NCBI GenBank assembly: GCA_018873245.2
Contig: JAEMBT020000009.1
Coordinates: forward strand, 2,576,001-2,640,000
DNA from: Archegozetes longisetosus
Taxonomy: Eukaryota > Arthropoda > Arachnida > Sarcoptiformes > Trhypochthoniidae
Length of the DNA stretch: 64,000 bases
Reading direction: 5' to 3'
Shown: in pieces, positions 23,602 to 35,968 of the stretch
How positions within the stretch are numbered: the stretch's first letter is position 1
Layout: each line of letters starts with the position of its first letter
Program-made: the position numbers and the translations under genes
The notes under the pieces: generated by a model
Told to the model about the DNA's origin: nothing
The model's input: only the letters and a program-made list of their open reading frames with translations
The model's database searches: none

Positions 23602-24268
23602 CAGTCATTCTCATAAATGAGGTAAACGGTTTTCGAGGGTTTTCTACCCCTAAACCTTGTTGGATCTTGATAAAATTTTCTTGAGTATACTACATGTTGG
23701 GACGCACAACATATTAGAAGCATATTGATATTCTACTAGTGGCTCACAGACAAACGAGCTAGATTTTCCCACATGATCCTGACGTAGATTTTCAAATTCT
23801 GACGCTTGGATACGATTAAACATCAAAAATGATTAGACACGTGTTTTTTTGTTTGGATAAATAAGCGTTAACGCAAGATCTATAAGATAACGAACATAAA
23901 ATTGACGATATTTGAATATCGATATCTTTCTTGGGAAAAAAGAGTCAGGGTTTATTTTAATTTCAAAAGTTAGCAAATTTAAAATAGAATCATAAATTTT
24001 TTACTAAAATTTTGGGTTAAAAGGAAATAGACATATCTAGTTTTTTCAGCGAACTTTGATATTCATTTATCGGAATTCTAAACTACCTTGTTTCCTCTGA
24101 GAATACTAAATTCATTTTCATTCGACTTGATGGTCGAACATTGATAGTTTTCTGATATGTTGTGCGTCCCAACATGCAGTATACTCAAAAAGAATTTCAT
24201 CAAGATCCAACAAGGTTTAGGGGTAAAAACTCATCAAAAACCGTTTACCTCATTTATGAAAATGACTG
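23602..24268. mobile_element. Tc1-like MITE with ~115-bp TIRs
   Basis: It starts CAGTCATTCTCATAAATGAG and ends with the complement, flanked by TA on both sides (23600-23601, 24269-24270). The TIRs run about 115 bp, sharing CCCCTAAACCTTGTTGGATC and TGTTGGGACGCACAACATAT. There is no transposase frame inside. CAGT ends plus a TA duplication indicate mobilisation by a Tc1/mariner transposase. Confidence 0.8.
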
Positions 24269-24411
24269 TACATCTTGTTTCCTTGAAATATGTTAAGAAA
24301 AGTCCGGAAATGATGCGTAAGGAGTATTTTTTTGAGAGGAAAGTTATAAAATTAGCAGAAACAATATTGAGCGATAAAATATGCTTTGCTTTGCTCACAG
24401 TGGGAATGTAG

Positions 24412-24948
24412 AGCATAGCGCAAGGTGATTTCATGTGTCATACACTCCCTGGGACATCCACCCCAAGGATCGACTCTGACCACTACAAGACCACTACACC
24501 CCAGTGACCCTCAAGAAGTAAATGTCAAGTGGATTAATATCTTTGGATTTAATGTATTGAATATATAGTTTTTGAGAACAAAGATTTCCTCAATTGTGTT
24601 AAACTTCATTATTATTAAAACTAGAGATGAGTGGATTTGTAAGATCAATTCAAATATTTTTCGATTCAACTTTTAAATTGTCTTTAATATTTACTAACAA
24701 AATATTATGAAAAGCTGGGCTTTAGTATGCGTTGTTCAATGTACTTTCATTTAACTATAGTTGGAGTCAAAAGTTCTTATTATTAATCTTCTGAATAAAA
24801 CTTTTCATTCGTTTAACAAATTCTTTATTAGTTTTTAATATTTTTCATAATAATTATTCATTAATTAGTTTTCAATTAAATTTAAAATTCAAAAAAATGT
24901 TAACAAATAATGAATTAATTAATTAATGAAATCTAATTATTAATAGAA
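24412..24948. other. Spacer with a short GC-richer patch
   Basis: Bases 24440-24530 are clearly less AT-rich than their surroundings and read, for example, PWDIHPKDRL before a stop, as if a fragment of an exon. I cannot name it. The rest is AT-rich 3' flank of the still life gene. Confidence 0.35.
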
Positions 24949-27900
24949 TTAATAAATCAATGAATAAATGATAAGAAAATTGAGACAAAATTGAATTGAA
25001 TTGAGATCTAATTCATTCTTATATATTATGAGCAAAAAGAGATTTAAATAGTGTTTAACGAGAACTCGAGTTTGAGTCCTGTCTTCTCTTCCAGATCGGA
25101 CTTTCGCCGCTCGAGACCGACGAGTGCTCTTTTGAACGACACCCGATCGAGACGTCTTTCCGCACAGACCGCACGACACCAGCTGTTGTTCACTCGCCGT
25201 TTGACTTTCAATCATATTATTTGATTCTTTGGCTGTCTGACTAGTAGTGGTTTGACTCGCGTTTGAGTCCAGTTTAGGTTTTGTGGATAAAACACTCATT
25301 TGTCGCACGTCTTCGCGAATGATTTGTCGGATTGTCCGCAAAAACGCGTTTCGATATTCGCACGTGCTTTAGATAAAAACACAATAAGATCATATGAGAT
25401 ATTAATCTAGAGCTGGAGCGCACTCATGACTGACCTGTTGCTCAAACGATAGATTTTTTCGGAACGTTTTCCAGCATTTGTTTTTAATTGAATTAATTCC
25501 CATTTGAAATCGTGCTCATTGTCGGACTGTGGACACGCTCTCACCTGTACTTCAATCACTGGAATCAGTGTCTGGTGTCGAATGATCTCGACGTCTGCCG
25601 TTCGCGTGGCCGCTGACGTGACTCTCTTTCGATGTCTAATCGTTTCTTTACATAAGAAAACGACGAATTGATTGAATACAAAACACATGGCATGCAATTC
25701 AACGCCTTTCCGACAGTTTTTGCCCAAGAACTCAACCGAATTAATCCACTCGACGCCGCCGTACTTAATCAATCAAAGGAGTTAGGTTAGTATTCGATCT
25801 TTGTCACTTGTTCCACGTAATACTTACGTGAATGAGTGCCGTCGGCGACAAATCGACAGTTAACGCATTATTTCTATTGTAATTACGCGCCAAATGTTCA
25901 AAAATAGCGCCGTATTCCTCGTGAATCCTTTGCATTTCATTTATGTGTTCAGCCACTGAAAATAAAACTCAATTACTCAATGATCGCTTACAACAGTACA
26001 CTCATATTTAGTACCCTTTTCCATAGCTTTCAGCGCTTCGTTTAGTTTTTGATATTCTTTTGAATCTTTTTGACAAAAACTCTTCATTTGAGACAAAAGT
26101 AATGGATATTTAAGAACACGTTGAATCGGTTTTATGAGGAAAGACTCAAGGCTTTGTGCCAATTGTCCGCTCGAGCGCTGAACTAACCAATCGTGTAATG
26201 CCGTTTTCTCATCGCTCAACAGCTTAACTGCACGTGAATGCGATGCACAGAATGTCTAAAAAGTTATCAACAGTTACAATAGTATTAATAATAGCTATCA
26301 AAATAGTTAATAATTAGTTAATTAATTACAGAATAATTGCGGAAATTGTTTGAATGTGATAAAAAACATTTGGCGATTGCATCGATGGCTTGACTATCGA
26401 TATCTTCACGCGAGGCAATTGATTGCAACTCCTCTTTGAACTGCTTCTGATTCGCGATTATCGATACAATCGACCCGAACAGCACTCGAACGTCCGATTG
26501 CGACAGAAGTGACGACTGCGACAGCGGCTCCAAATATAACGACATCAACTGCTCCAATGAATTACAATAAGTCACTTCCGTATCGATCAGTTCTTTCACC
26601 ACTTTTCGCATTTTGCTCTCATTCGAAGAACTGTTTGATTGATTTGTATTTGTATTTGTCTGACTGGTGATGAGTTGAGTCTCAAGACTCTTTGGCTGAT
26701 TATTTTGATAATGGATTAATTGCGATAATGTATTGGCTTTTGGCAAAAATGATTCCACTTTTGGCACAATCAATGAATCCAATTGATTATCACTTATGGG
26801 AACTGAATTTTGATCGATTGGTGGCGGTGGCGGACATACGAGAGACTCAATCAACTCGTCGGTCGTCTGTTCGGTCGTCATGTGATGCGACGCCGTCTGC
26901 GTCTGATTCAGCGACGTCTGATCGACGTCTGTTCGCGACGATCGAATCATAAGACAGAGAGTCAGTTCTTCCTGAAGAACAGACTCGACAAACATCATGT
27001 CGAGGTCGGAAACGAGCGCCCCGTTTATGACTACCAACTCATCGAAACGCTTCAAACCGTGCGATGCAGCGATCGATTGACTAAAGAATGAGAGAATATG
27101 GAATCAAATACGTATTTGTAATTCAAATCTTTGATAATTACTTTTCGACTCTCGAGACATAAACACACAAATCGTTTGCAATTAATTCGGATTCGACTGA
27201 AAAACCGAACAAAACGTCATTGGAATCACGTGACAACTCGATTGTGAACAAGACTTTTGGGATGACTTCCAACGTCTGCGTCGGGTCCGCCAAATCGGAC
27301 AAACGTTCGTTTCGTGATAAGACTCGCGACGACTGCGACACATAATACTCACGTGAATTCACGTGATTTGACATCAAATGCAGCAATAAGTCATCAACAG
27401 TCCAATTATGAGACACTTCCAGACGACGTCGTTCTCCACTTGTAGTCAACAAGACTTCGATTTCGATCAGTTTGTCGTCCATTTGCATCAAAGACGACGC
27501 TGGCGTTTCTTTTTCTTCACTTTTTTGTCTTTTTAGTAAATTTCCAACAATCGAAGGATTTTTGGCGCAATTGAACGCTATTGAAGGATAAGACAGAAAC
27601 TATTGACACCTAGTTATCATAGTCTCGTGCATACCGTGAAGAGAAGAGACAGTAAAGACTCCCAAACGATTCAATTGAGATTTTGTTCTCCTATTAGTCA
27701 ACGAGAGGATTGTTTTTGGATTTGGCATCTCATCATTAGTCAGTCTATAAACAGATCAGTCGTAATGTTAATCAATAGCTGATTATTCATGACAACTATT
27801 GGTTACTCACGCCGCAGAATAACATTTCAGTCGAAACGATTCGACCCGAGTCTTCTCAACCTTCTCCTCAAGCACCATAATTGTGTTTACTAATGACTGC

Positions 27901-30900
27901 TTCTGCTTCTCATCTGTAATGCACGTCAACAACAGTTCAGTTTCATGTCTCGAGCGAGTGTCCGTCTCGACTGTCCGCTCGAGTCGAGAGATCTCTTCGG
28001 CCAAAATGTGGCCGACGGCTGCACGTCCGGAATTGCGCGCGAGTTGTGCGGCACATGCACAGTGAATGGCAGCGATCCAAGAGTCGCGTTCTGTAAGACA
28101 GGGTGCGTCCAGAAGGTATGCGTCACCGAACGCCGTCGACAGGCAGAACACATGGTCGCGCTTCGGGTGCTCGGGAATCGACTGCACGAGACACGCGTCC
28201 ACAAAGATTAAGTGTTTTGGCTGTGCGTCGATAGCGTGTCCGTCACGCGATTCACAGTTATAGAACAGAAGAGTTGTTCCTTTTAAACAAACCCAATATC
28301 TGTATAGGGATAGTATGACAGTTAACACAATTGCATTACGCCTTAAAAAGCACTTTTCTGTAAAACTTCTCTCATATGGAGATACTTTGCAATGAAACTC
28401 AGTTCAGTTTGTACATAACTCGCCCAAACCCCCCACCCCAATGACCCTTGCCTTACCCCTTCCATCCCCGTTTTCGTGCCAACTCGAGCGAATGTCGTTT
28501 CCTCAGTAACCATTTCTTAACCGAAAGAAAACCAGATTTGCGAACAGAACCCAAACATTCGAAATTGGCGGCTAAGCGAAAATCAAACATTTTGAATAGG
28601 AATGAGGAAAGAGCGAAAGTAATTCCACGCTTACCTGAACTTCCTGAACGCGCTCTTAAGGGCGACTCACGTAAGTCGAGGTCATCATCGTCTGAAATGG
28701 CGGTCGTGAGCGACGCTTTCTCGTCATCGCTTACCTATCAATGGGATTAGAAGAGATCGAAGAATTAGAAAACGGAAAAAGAGATCAAAAGATATTAATT
28801 AATGACTTTTGAGAGAAATTTTGTTTCGCAGTCGTCGACGCGGACGCCATCGCAGTGTTTGTGTACGTAACGCGGTTGTCCTAAAGACAAGTCAAGTCAG
28901 TAATTCGGTCAATTCAGGGGTCAGTGGGTGGGCAGAAGGGTCAGAAAGGGTCAGGAAGGGTCAGACCAGACCTCGCTCACAGAAAAGACGCCAATCGAAC
29001 AGAAATGGCGGACAAAACGATTGCATTAAAGACGACGACATTCAGAGATAAGACGTTCCGATGTTCGCTCAAAGAACGTCTCTAAGTGCGCAAGCGCTAA
29101 AAGTGAAGCAATGCTATCATTGATTTTTACCTCCGATGACGTCATCATTGATCCGATCGATAGCGCGGAATCAATCGCGTGCGTCGAATGTCCAGCGCTT
29201 CCAGTCAGAAACGGAAGTTGACCATCGATTGAGAGCGTGTCTAGAATTGGGGCCGAGCTGCGGCTCAATTGTATTAATGATTGGGTTGAAAGCGATTTAA
29301 ATCTCTTCTCTTCGGCCCTGATGAGAGTGAGCTCGTGCTGTACTTCACGCATAAGACTCGCCACGTCGTCCATCGACTCTTTCAGTAGTGTTTCGAATGC
29401 GTCGATCGCGTCATCGCGAGTCACCGACTGTTGCGACGACTGTGACGCTAAACAACGTCTTAATTCTGTTTCGTAGTCGTCCAGAACCGACGCCGCAGCC
29501 ATTTGTTGCGACTGTTGGCGATGGCGTGGAGTCGGCGGCGACGCATCACTTTTCAACAGAGACAATAATATAAATATTGGTTAGGTTTTAGTATTCGACT
29601 ATATTTGATTAAGTATTGTTGGCAATCTCACTCAAAGTTCAGAGTAATAAAAAAAATTTTGCCAAGATATCTATTTTTTAAATAAATATTTAGATTATTG
29701 CTGAATATCGTGAGTACATTGAAACTCGGTTTAGGTAAGACATTGCTTCGCGCTCTTATCAGATTTGGTTAGTATTGAATATTGTCTTGAATTATCGCAC
29801 TCTCACTTCCAATTATTATGTATTAGAATTGCACGTGATTTACAGCAACAGGAATAGAACTAAATCCGGAAAATGCATAGAAATCAAGCGGCTATTGTTA
29901 TATTACTAAAGGGAAAATCACGTGGAAAATAGCACGAGAATTATATAAGAATTAACTATATATGAATCGTACGTAAAGTCAACGCATTGCGATCTCTCTA
30001 ACGAACGTCTTCTGCCTTCTAATGACCTGTGAGAACGCGACCGATCGATCGAATCGCGCATCAACTGCGAAGATGATTGTGTCACTTCAGATAAGGACTT
30101 CGGTCGGTCGTGATGTCGTATCATATCTTCACGTGAACTGGAGGTGGTGGTCGTCGAAACATCTCTCAACATTCGTTTCAAAGCGTCAGCCGACAGCGTC
30201 GAGGATGCGGTGGTTGTCGTGACTCTGTCATTCATCAGGTCGTCAGTCGTGGTCGCAGTGGTGGCCACTCTTCGCACGTCTTCTTGTGATTTGGATCTAA
30301 GTTGCGCGGCAGTCGATGTAGCTCTTGAAGCCACCTGTTGTTGACCTTTGTTGTGGTCGTCCGCGTCTTGACGTCTAACTTGTCCACTAGCCCTCAACGA
30401 CTGCGTCTCTCGTTGAGTCCTTTGTCTCATTTGTTCTTCCATTGAGCGTACATGACTCCTAATTAATATAAATTTGAGTTAATATCCGATTGGTTTGCAT
30501 GTTATTAGAGTAAATACCTCGCGAAATATTGTTGTCGTTCTTGTTGTCGTCGAACAAGACTTCCGTCACTTTTGGACGACTGCGTCGTTCCGCTGCTATC
30601 CTGACGTGTGAACGTTGAGTAACGAATGCGACCGTTTCGCTAGTTATAAATATTAATTGATAATCATTAATAATAGATAATAATAGTTAAAATTGATCAC
30701 TAATTTTCATAGGAAATTGATAGAAAACTATCTTATGAAAACTTTCACACATTCAAACGCTATTTCAGCAGAAAAATAAAAATTAGTTAATAATTGACAG
30801 TTAATACAAAATAAATTGATATCTATTTAACTATAATTAAAAGATAATCAATACAATCGAATGATTTAATACCTGTTTATGTAAGACATCAGATGTCATA

Positions 30901-31559
30901 CAATCGCAGGTGCATTGATTTGCATTCATTTCTTTCAGATATTTTTGTTTTGAGGGACTATTGGGTTGTGAGTGCGCTCTATTTTGGTAACCAGAAGACA
31001 AAGTCGAATGTCCGTCACGTGCAACGCCTTTGGAAGTCTTGTCCTTCTCTCTCAAGGAATAGGAAGACTCGGCGCGTCTGAAATCACGTGAGGCGGAGAT
31101 GCATTCGCGGAATGCACGCGTCGGCAGCAGAAGTGAAGTTAAGTCCCCACGTGTCACCGGAAACGGGATCTTTCCAATAGACAAAGCAATTGCTGGCCTG
31201 ACCCAATCGCGTGGCCGACAGCCACGTGTCCAGCACTTTATCTACGCGCGAGTTATAGGCCGTCACGTGATATCGTTGTTGCACTTGAGTCACTGTCACC
31301 GGCACTAAATCATCGCTCAGTTGTGTCCACCGGACAGCTCCCGACGACGCCGACACGTGAAAGACTTCCGCCCAAAGTCGTAGCACGTGACCATCTCTTC
31401 GCAACTCGCGTGATAACCGATCACGCGTCTGCTGTCCGTGGCTTCCATTCTGTTTGCTTCCGTTACACGTACTGCATCTGCACATCATCGCAAATGGATT
31501 GCAATTAAGAATTGATTAACGCATTAATTGTTTATTTCTTACGATATTTTTGATCCCAT
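24949..31559 (-). CDS. sif: Still life / Tiam-type Rac guanine nucleotide exchange factor (15 exons)
   Basis: Exons: 31559-31543, 31477-30873, 30639-30518, 30458-29973, 29548-29131, 28734-28635, 28571-28457, 28299-27811, 27744-27635, 27577-27142, 27080-26330, 26255-26015, 25955-25828, 25763-25435, 25366-24949 (about 1,590 aa). Domains in order: MGSKISCS start; WH1/EVH1-like ([17 protein letters not shown]...[18 protein letters not shown]); disordered Ser/Arg-rich part; PH-CC-Ex ([37 protein letters not shown]); Ras-binding region; PDZ ([25 protein letters not shown]); PPPPP linker; DH ([33 protein letters not shown]); PH ([15 protein letters not shown]). Family members activate Rac at synaptic and other membranes. 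All phases fit except one extra base in exon 2 near 31113, listed as a finding. It is divergent from CHORDC1. The C-terminal tail is much shorter than in flies. Confidence 0.93.
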
Positions 31560-31908
31560 TTTTTGATGAGTTGTGCGACTGCGCAGAAGAGTCTGCGTCT
31601 CATTCGAAGCCTTTCTTAAATATATTCCTAAGCATTTTCTTATTATTTATATTTCTATTTATTATTTACAATATTATTATTAAACATTTTGTTCGAATTA
31701 TTTTTCGCTATATCTCACACACAAAAAACAAGTGAAAAGATGCTTATGTTTATTTTCAGATTATTTTTAGTTTATTTTTCATAAGAAGCGATGGAAAACA
31801 GAGCGAGAGATGAATGAAAGCGAAGAGCGAGACAACAATCGGAGCAAAAGGAGAGAGATCACTGCGTCTGCGCACTAAACATCTTACTGTCATAGTAACG
31901 CTTCAGTA
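31560..31908. promoter_or_regulatory. Divergent promoter between still life and CHORDC1
   Basis: Start codons of the two head-to-head genes are 349 bases apart. A patch near 31800-31880 is purine-rich (repeated GAGAG and GCGAGAG), of the kind often found near arthropod promoters. No TATA box is convincing. Confidence 0.45.
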
Positions 31909-33113
31909 ATGGCGGAAAACAAATTGGTCTATTGTTATAATTACGGTTGTGGTCAGCAATACTCCGAACAAACGGATGACAACAATGATCAGGCGTGTTG
32001 TTACCATTCGGGAGAACCCCGGTTTCATGATGCCTACAAACAGTGGACGTGTTGTGGCAAGAAATCTACGGATTTCACTGAATTCTTGTCTTTCAAAGGA
32101 TGTAATGATTTCTCTATTCTAAGAATCTAAGTCCGTTTACTATTAATTTACGTCTTATGAATCGATTTTTAGGTTGTGTCGGAAAACACTCGAATGTTAA
32201 GAAAGAACCCGCTAAGAAAGACAACAATATAGTCGATGTAATTAATGAGCGCGAGAACAACGGAGTGAAGCAAAAAAATCAACAAAAGTTTGAATTCGAT
32301 GAAAAGGATGTGAAACAGTTGCAATTAATTGAGTCGAAAGGCGTTCAAAACATGGATAAAGAGTTGAACGAAAATGAAAAGAATGTGCCGAAAGTTCAAC
32401 TGTTTTGTAAGAGATGCAAAAAAAGTGAAGACAAGTGCAGTCCAAACGAGGAATGTGTTTACCACTGTGGACAAGTTATGTATGAAATAAAAGTTTTTCG
32501 ACACTCATTGCGCCATCTTTTGATCACGTGATGAAACAGTACTTAACAGACTTTTGCTCTAAACGACTGACCAAAAGATGACGTAATGAGTGATTGAACT
32601 TAAATTAAGACTTTTTATAACTATTTGTAATTACTTCTCAGTAATGAAAAGGATTTAAATTTGAATTTTACGTTTTGATTACTATTAATTGAAATATTTG
32701 AACTGATTAACAGATTCCACGATTCGTTAAAGTATTGGACGTGTTGCGATAGAAAGAAGTTTTCCGATTTCAGCGACTTTGAAGAATTGAGAGGATGTCA
32801 GACGGCGTCCGAACATGAGATGGAGGCGCGTGTTCCCAAACCACGAGTCGATTGGTTTCAAACACCGACTACAATCACAATTGTTTTGTACGGGTTGAAA
32901 GGCGTTCGCATTGGCAAAGGGACTAAAGTCACTACAAATGGACGTAATCTCTGGGCTAAACTTTGCGATCGTAATGGAGTTCAATTGTATGAAAACGAGT
33001 GGACTCTAAAAGACTTTATTTTAGCCGAAAAGTCGAGCGTTACGATCGATAAGTCGAAAGTGGAGTTGAGTTTAGAAAAATTTAGTAAAAATAATTGGAA
33101 TAGTTTAACGTAA
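31909..33113 (+). CDS. CHORDC1: CHORD- and CS-domain protein (CHORDC1/morgana)
   Basis: Exons 31909-32101, 32173-32479 and 32714-33113 give 299 residues. CHORD 1 is CYNYGCGQQYSEQ ... CCYHSGEPRFHDAYKQWTCCGKKSTDFTEFLSFKGC. CHORD 2 is FCKRCKKSEDKCSPNEECVYHCGQVIFHDSLKYWTCCDRKKFSDFSDFEELRGC, rebuilt across the second intron. A CS/p23-like domain follows (TTITIVLYGLKG ... LWAKLCDRNGVQLYENEWTLK). The Cys and His zinc ligands are largely in place, though the start of CHORD 2 (KRCKKSEDKCSPNEEC) is irregular. The family protein is a cytosolic HSP90 co-chaperone that restrains ROCK and centrosome duplication. AATAAA lies at 33139, and the NONO-type gene begins only 132 bases after the stop. Confidence 0.93.
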
Positions 33114-33244
33114 TATATGTAACTTATATTGATCGATAAATAAAGCAATTGTTGCGACACATGCGCAGTCGTTGTTGTCATTCATTTTACATTTCATTTC
33201 TTTGTTTTAAAATTCTCATAAAAACCAAAATTATTTTTTAAAAC

Positions 33245-35285
33245 ATGTCCGAAACTGTAAAGACTGAAAACAACACAAATGCTAATCAAAACTCGAACCA
33301 GAACTCGTCGCGTGATCAACAATCGGGACAAAACCAGAAAAATGCACCGCAAAACCAAAACCCAAAAAAGCGGAAAATGAATTCGCACTCGAATCGCGAT
33401 TATGGTCAGGGGTCGGGTGGCGGTCAACAGCAGTCGTGGACCCGATTGACGGGCGCCCCCGCATGGGATTTACCGCCGAATGACACTCATAACCAGACCT
33501 TTACCGGTATTTAAATCTCGCTTAAAGGGTATAAATGACGTTATGAATAACACCATCATTTCTTTCCTTCCCTTTCAGGTCGGTGTCGGTTGTTTGTCGC
33601 GAATTTACCACAAAATGTTACCGAAGACTCTTTGCGGGGATTATTTGGCGAATTCGGAAAAATATCAGACATTTATATCGGAAAAGGAAATCAATTCGCT
33701 TTTGTAAAAATGGACACGAGGGCTAACGCGGAGAACGCGAAACAGCAATTGGACGGACGACAGATGGAAGGCAGGACATTGAGGGTGCGTTTGGCGGCGC
33801 ACGCGGCCGCCATAAGGGTCTCACAACTGCCGCCCTTAGTCACCAATGAATTGCTTCACTTGGCTTTCAGCTCTTTCGGTGCAGTTGAGCGCGCGATCGT
33901 GTCAGCAGACGACCGGTTTGTCTATAATTGTGTATTAATTGTATTCCATTTCTATAACTCGTGTCTTTCTCTCTGAAGCGGTCGCAGTCTTAATGAAGGC
34001 ATTGTTGAGTTCGCGCGCAAATCCTCATCACAGGCAGCCATCAAGAAATGCCAAAATGAGTGTCTGCTGCTATCGACAACGCCGATCCCGGTCGTTGTTA
34101 CGCCATTGGAGTCACGCGACGAAGAGGAGGGTGTCCCCGAGAAGTCGGTCATTCATTCGGCAGACTATCGCGCGGAACGAGAGATCGGACCGCGTTTTGC
34201 GGAACCAGGAACTTTTGAATGGGAGGTAATCACGTGATTGTATTCTATCGTCAGTGAATTGTAGTGTTGTTAGCAGTGATAGCATCGACTCTTCAATAGT
34301 CTGATTGATAGACAAATGGTTTGAAAGAATTGTACTAATATTAGTTTTAATTTGATGTTAAAGATGGCACGAAAATGGAAACAATTGTCTCAAATAGAGT
34401 CTCAAAGAAGAGAACAAATAGAACAAGAGTTCAAAGAGTTGAGAGATGGATTAAAGCAGCAAATGGATTATTTGAGAATCGAAGAAACGACAAAGCAATT
34501 AAGGGAACAGTTGAGGCAAATGGAAAACGAGTCGCAGAAATTGCAAATGGAAAGAGAACAGAGACTGGAAATGGAAAGAAGGAGAGAAGAACAGAGGCGA
34601 CAGACCGAACTGGCTTTGCGACAGCAAGAGGAGCATCTCTTGAGAAGGAGTGGACAGCCAGGATCCGGCGAGGATTTAGGATCCTTGAGAAGGCAGGAGT
34701 CGGAACTGAGACAACAGGCCAACGCTTTGCAACAATTGCTGGACAGACAGGAACAGGCCTTGAGGTCTATGGGATCGCACTCCGATTTAGGACAAGTCGG
34801 GCATCAGTTGTTGAATCATTCGGCGCTTCCTGTGAGTCTTTCAATCGTTTCTTTATGAATATTTTTTATAATTTGAGAAAAGCTTTTTTTGAATTTTAGA
34901 AAAGTTTTTTGAGTTTTAGAAATTTTTTACAAATTATTTTTAAAACCCCTCAAAAGAGATAATGAGATAATGAATAGCTTTATATTATACCCAAAAATAG
35001 CCACAAATGGAGCCACAGTTGCATTCAAATCATACACTATTTAGTGGGAATTCGGCTCAAATTCATCCACAATTAAATCCGCAAGCACTTAATCCTCAAA
35101 TCCAACAAAACCCCAATCAGTTCGGCGCCGGATTAGCGATTAATCCGAACCCGAACCAAATGCGCGCCCATTCCGGGCCTCCACCTCCCCCGGTAGCACA
35201 ACAGCATTACGGCGGGGGTGGGATCGGGGGTCGAGCCCAGGGAATGGGTCTGAATCATAACTATAAGAGAAATCGACGGTTTTGA
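33245..35285 (+). CDS. nonA: NONO/SFPQ-type DBHS RNA-binding protein (no-on-transient A)
   Basis: Exons 33245-33506, 33579-33915, 33979-34225, 34364-34831 and 35001-35285 give 532 residues. The N terminus is Asn/Gln-rich, then WTRLTGAPAWDLPPNDT. RRM1: CRLFVANLPQNVTEDSLRGLFGEFGKISDIYI ... FAFVKMDT. RRM2: AIRVSQLPPLVTNELLHLAFSSFGAVERAIV ... GRSLNEGIVEFARK. NOPS region: PIPVVVTPLESRDEEEGVPEKSV...REIGPRFAEPGTFEWE. Then a coiled coil of about 150 Arg/Gln/Glu-rich residues and a Pro/Gly/Gln-rich tail ending KRNRRF. This is the DBHS architecture: nuclear paraspeckle-type factors for splicing, RNA retention and transcription. All phases fit. The close upstream CHORDC1 stop suggests a compact promoter inside 132 bases. 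Confidence 0.94.
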
Positions 35286-35968
35286 ATGAGCTAACTGATT
35301 GTAAAGCGATGCTGACTCTGAGCAGATTTGATTGACTGATTTGACTCTTTTCGCGATATGATCGATATCTATATTATAATCGATAAAACTATTTAAGGAC
35401 TAGTTTTTGCTTCTCTATCAATCACTTCTCTATTGACTCTTCGATAAGATTTCACTGCTAATCCATTGATATTTAGTATCGATATTAGTATTACCACAAC
35501 TATTACTATAAATATTAATCTTATATTAGACCGAAATTCCATTTAATTTAAACTCAAATATGTTTTTGAAAAGTTTTACTCATTATTTGTTTCGGTTTCA
35601 AATTTCGATTTTAATTAAATGTCTCAAAATGTAATCAATTATTCAATAATCACTTCAATTATAACTAGAATTGTATTTTGAATTCTCGTTTAACTTTTAT
35701 TATCAATAAATTCAATGTCTTCTCATCAAAGCTTCTTTTTAAAAGACAATAATTTCTGGAGATTTACGAATGAAAATGAATTTGATTACTCTCTGACTCA
35801 TTATTACTATTTATTACGAAACCAGAATTTTATGAATACTCTCCACAAACACTTTGCACTTATGAACTTTTTGTTCTAATATTAAACTGAAATGACTCCA
35901 AACATTAATCAAAGTCAAAACTTTTATTCAAATAATTAGAAAACTATTTCTAATTAGCAATTAAATGA
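35286..35968. other. Intergenic, 3' flank of nonA-type gene
   Basis: AT-rich. It contains AATAAA at about 35704, a possible polyadenylation signal, though several hundred bases from the stop. No gene is seen. Confidence 0.45.

Larger units (their letters stand above)
22866..24411 (+). pseudogene. Possible BTB/BACK-type gene remnant, interrupted by a MITE
   Basis: Plus-strand pieces read like an exon series: DVIFENVFKNYLIKF in the palindrome, QLLEIFEAIYKLSNLEKLLILINRHVDRIVDKTFKALKDIDNCK at about 23437-23570, and KYVKKSPEMMRKEYFFERKVIKLAETILSDK after the MITE at about 24287-24380. Their style resembles BTB followed by BACK domains. In-frame stops and the 667-bp insertion make it non-functional. 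The family call is a guess from residue pattern only. Confidence 0.3.

Noticed and set aside
28800..28883. Extra still life exon reading [20 protein letters not shown]
   Set aside because: It has an acceptor but no usable phase-compatible donor, and exons at 29131 and 28734 join directly in phase 0.
27883..31508. Numerous plus-strand frames opposite still life exons
   Set aside because: They are shadows caused by GC-richer coding DNA; none has domain content.
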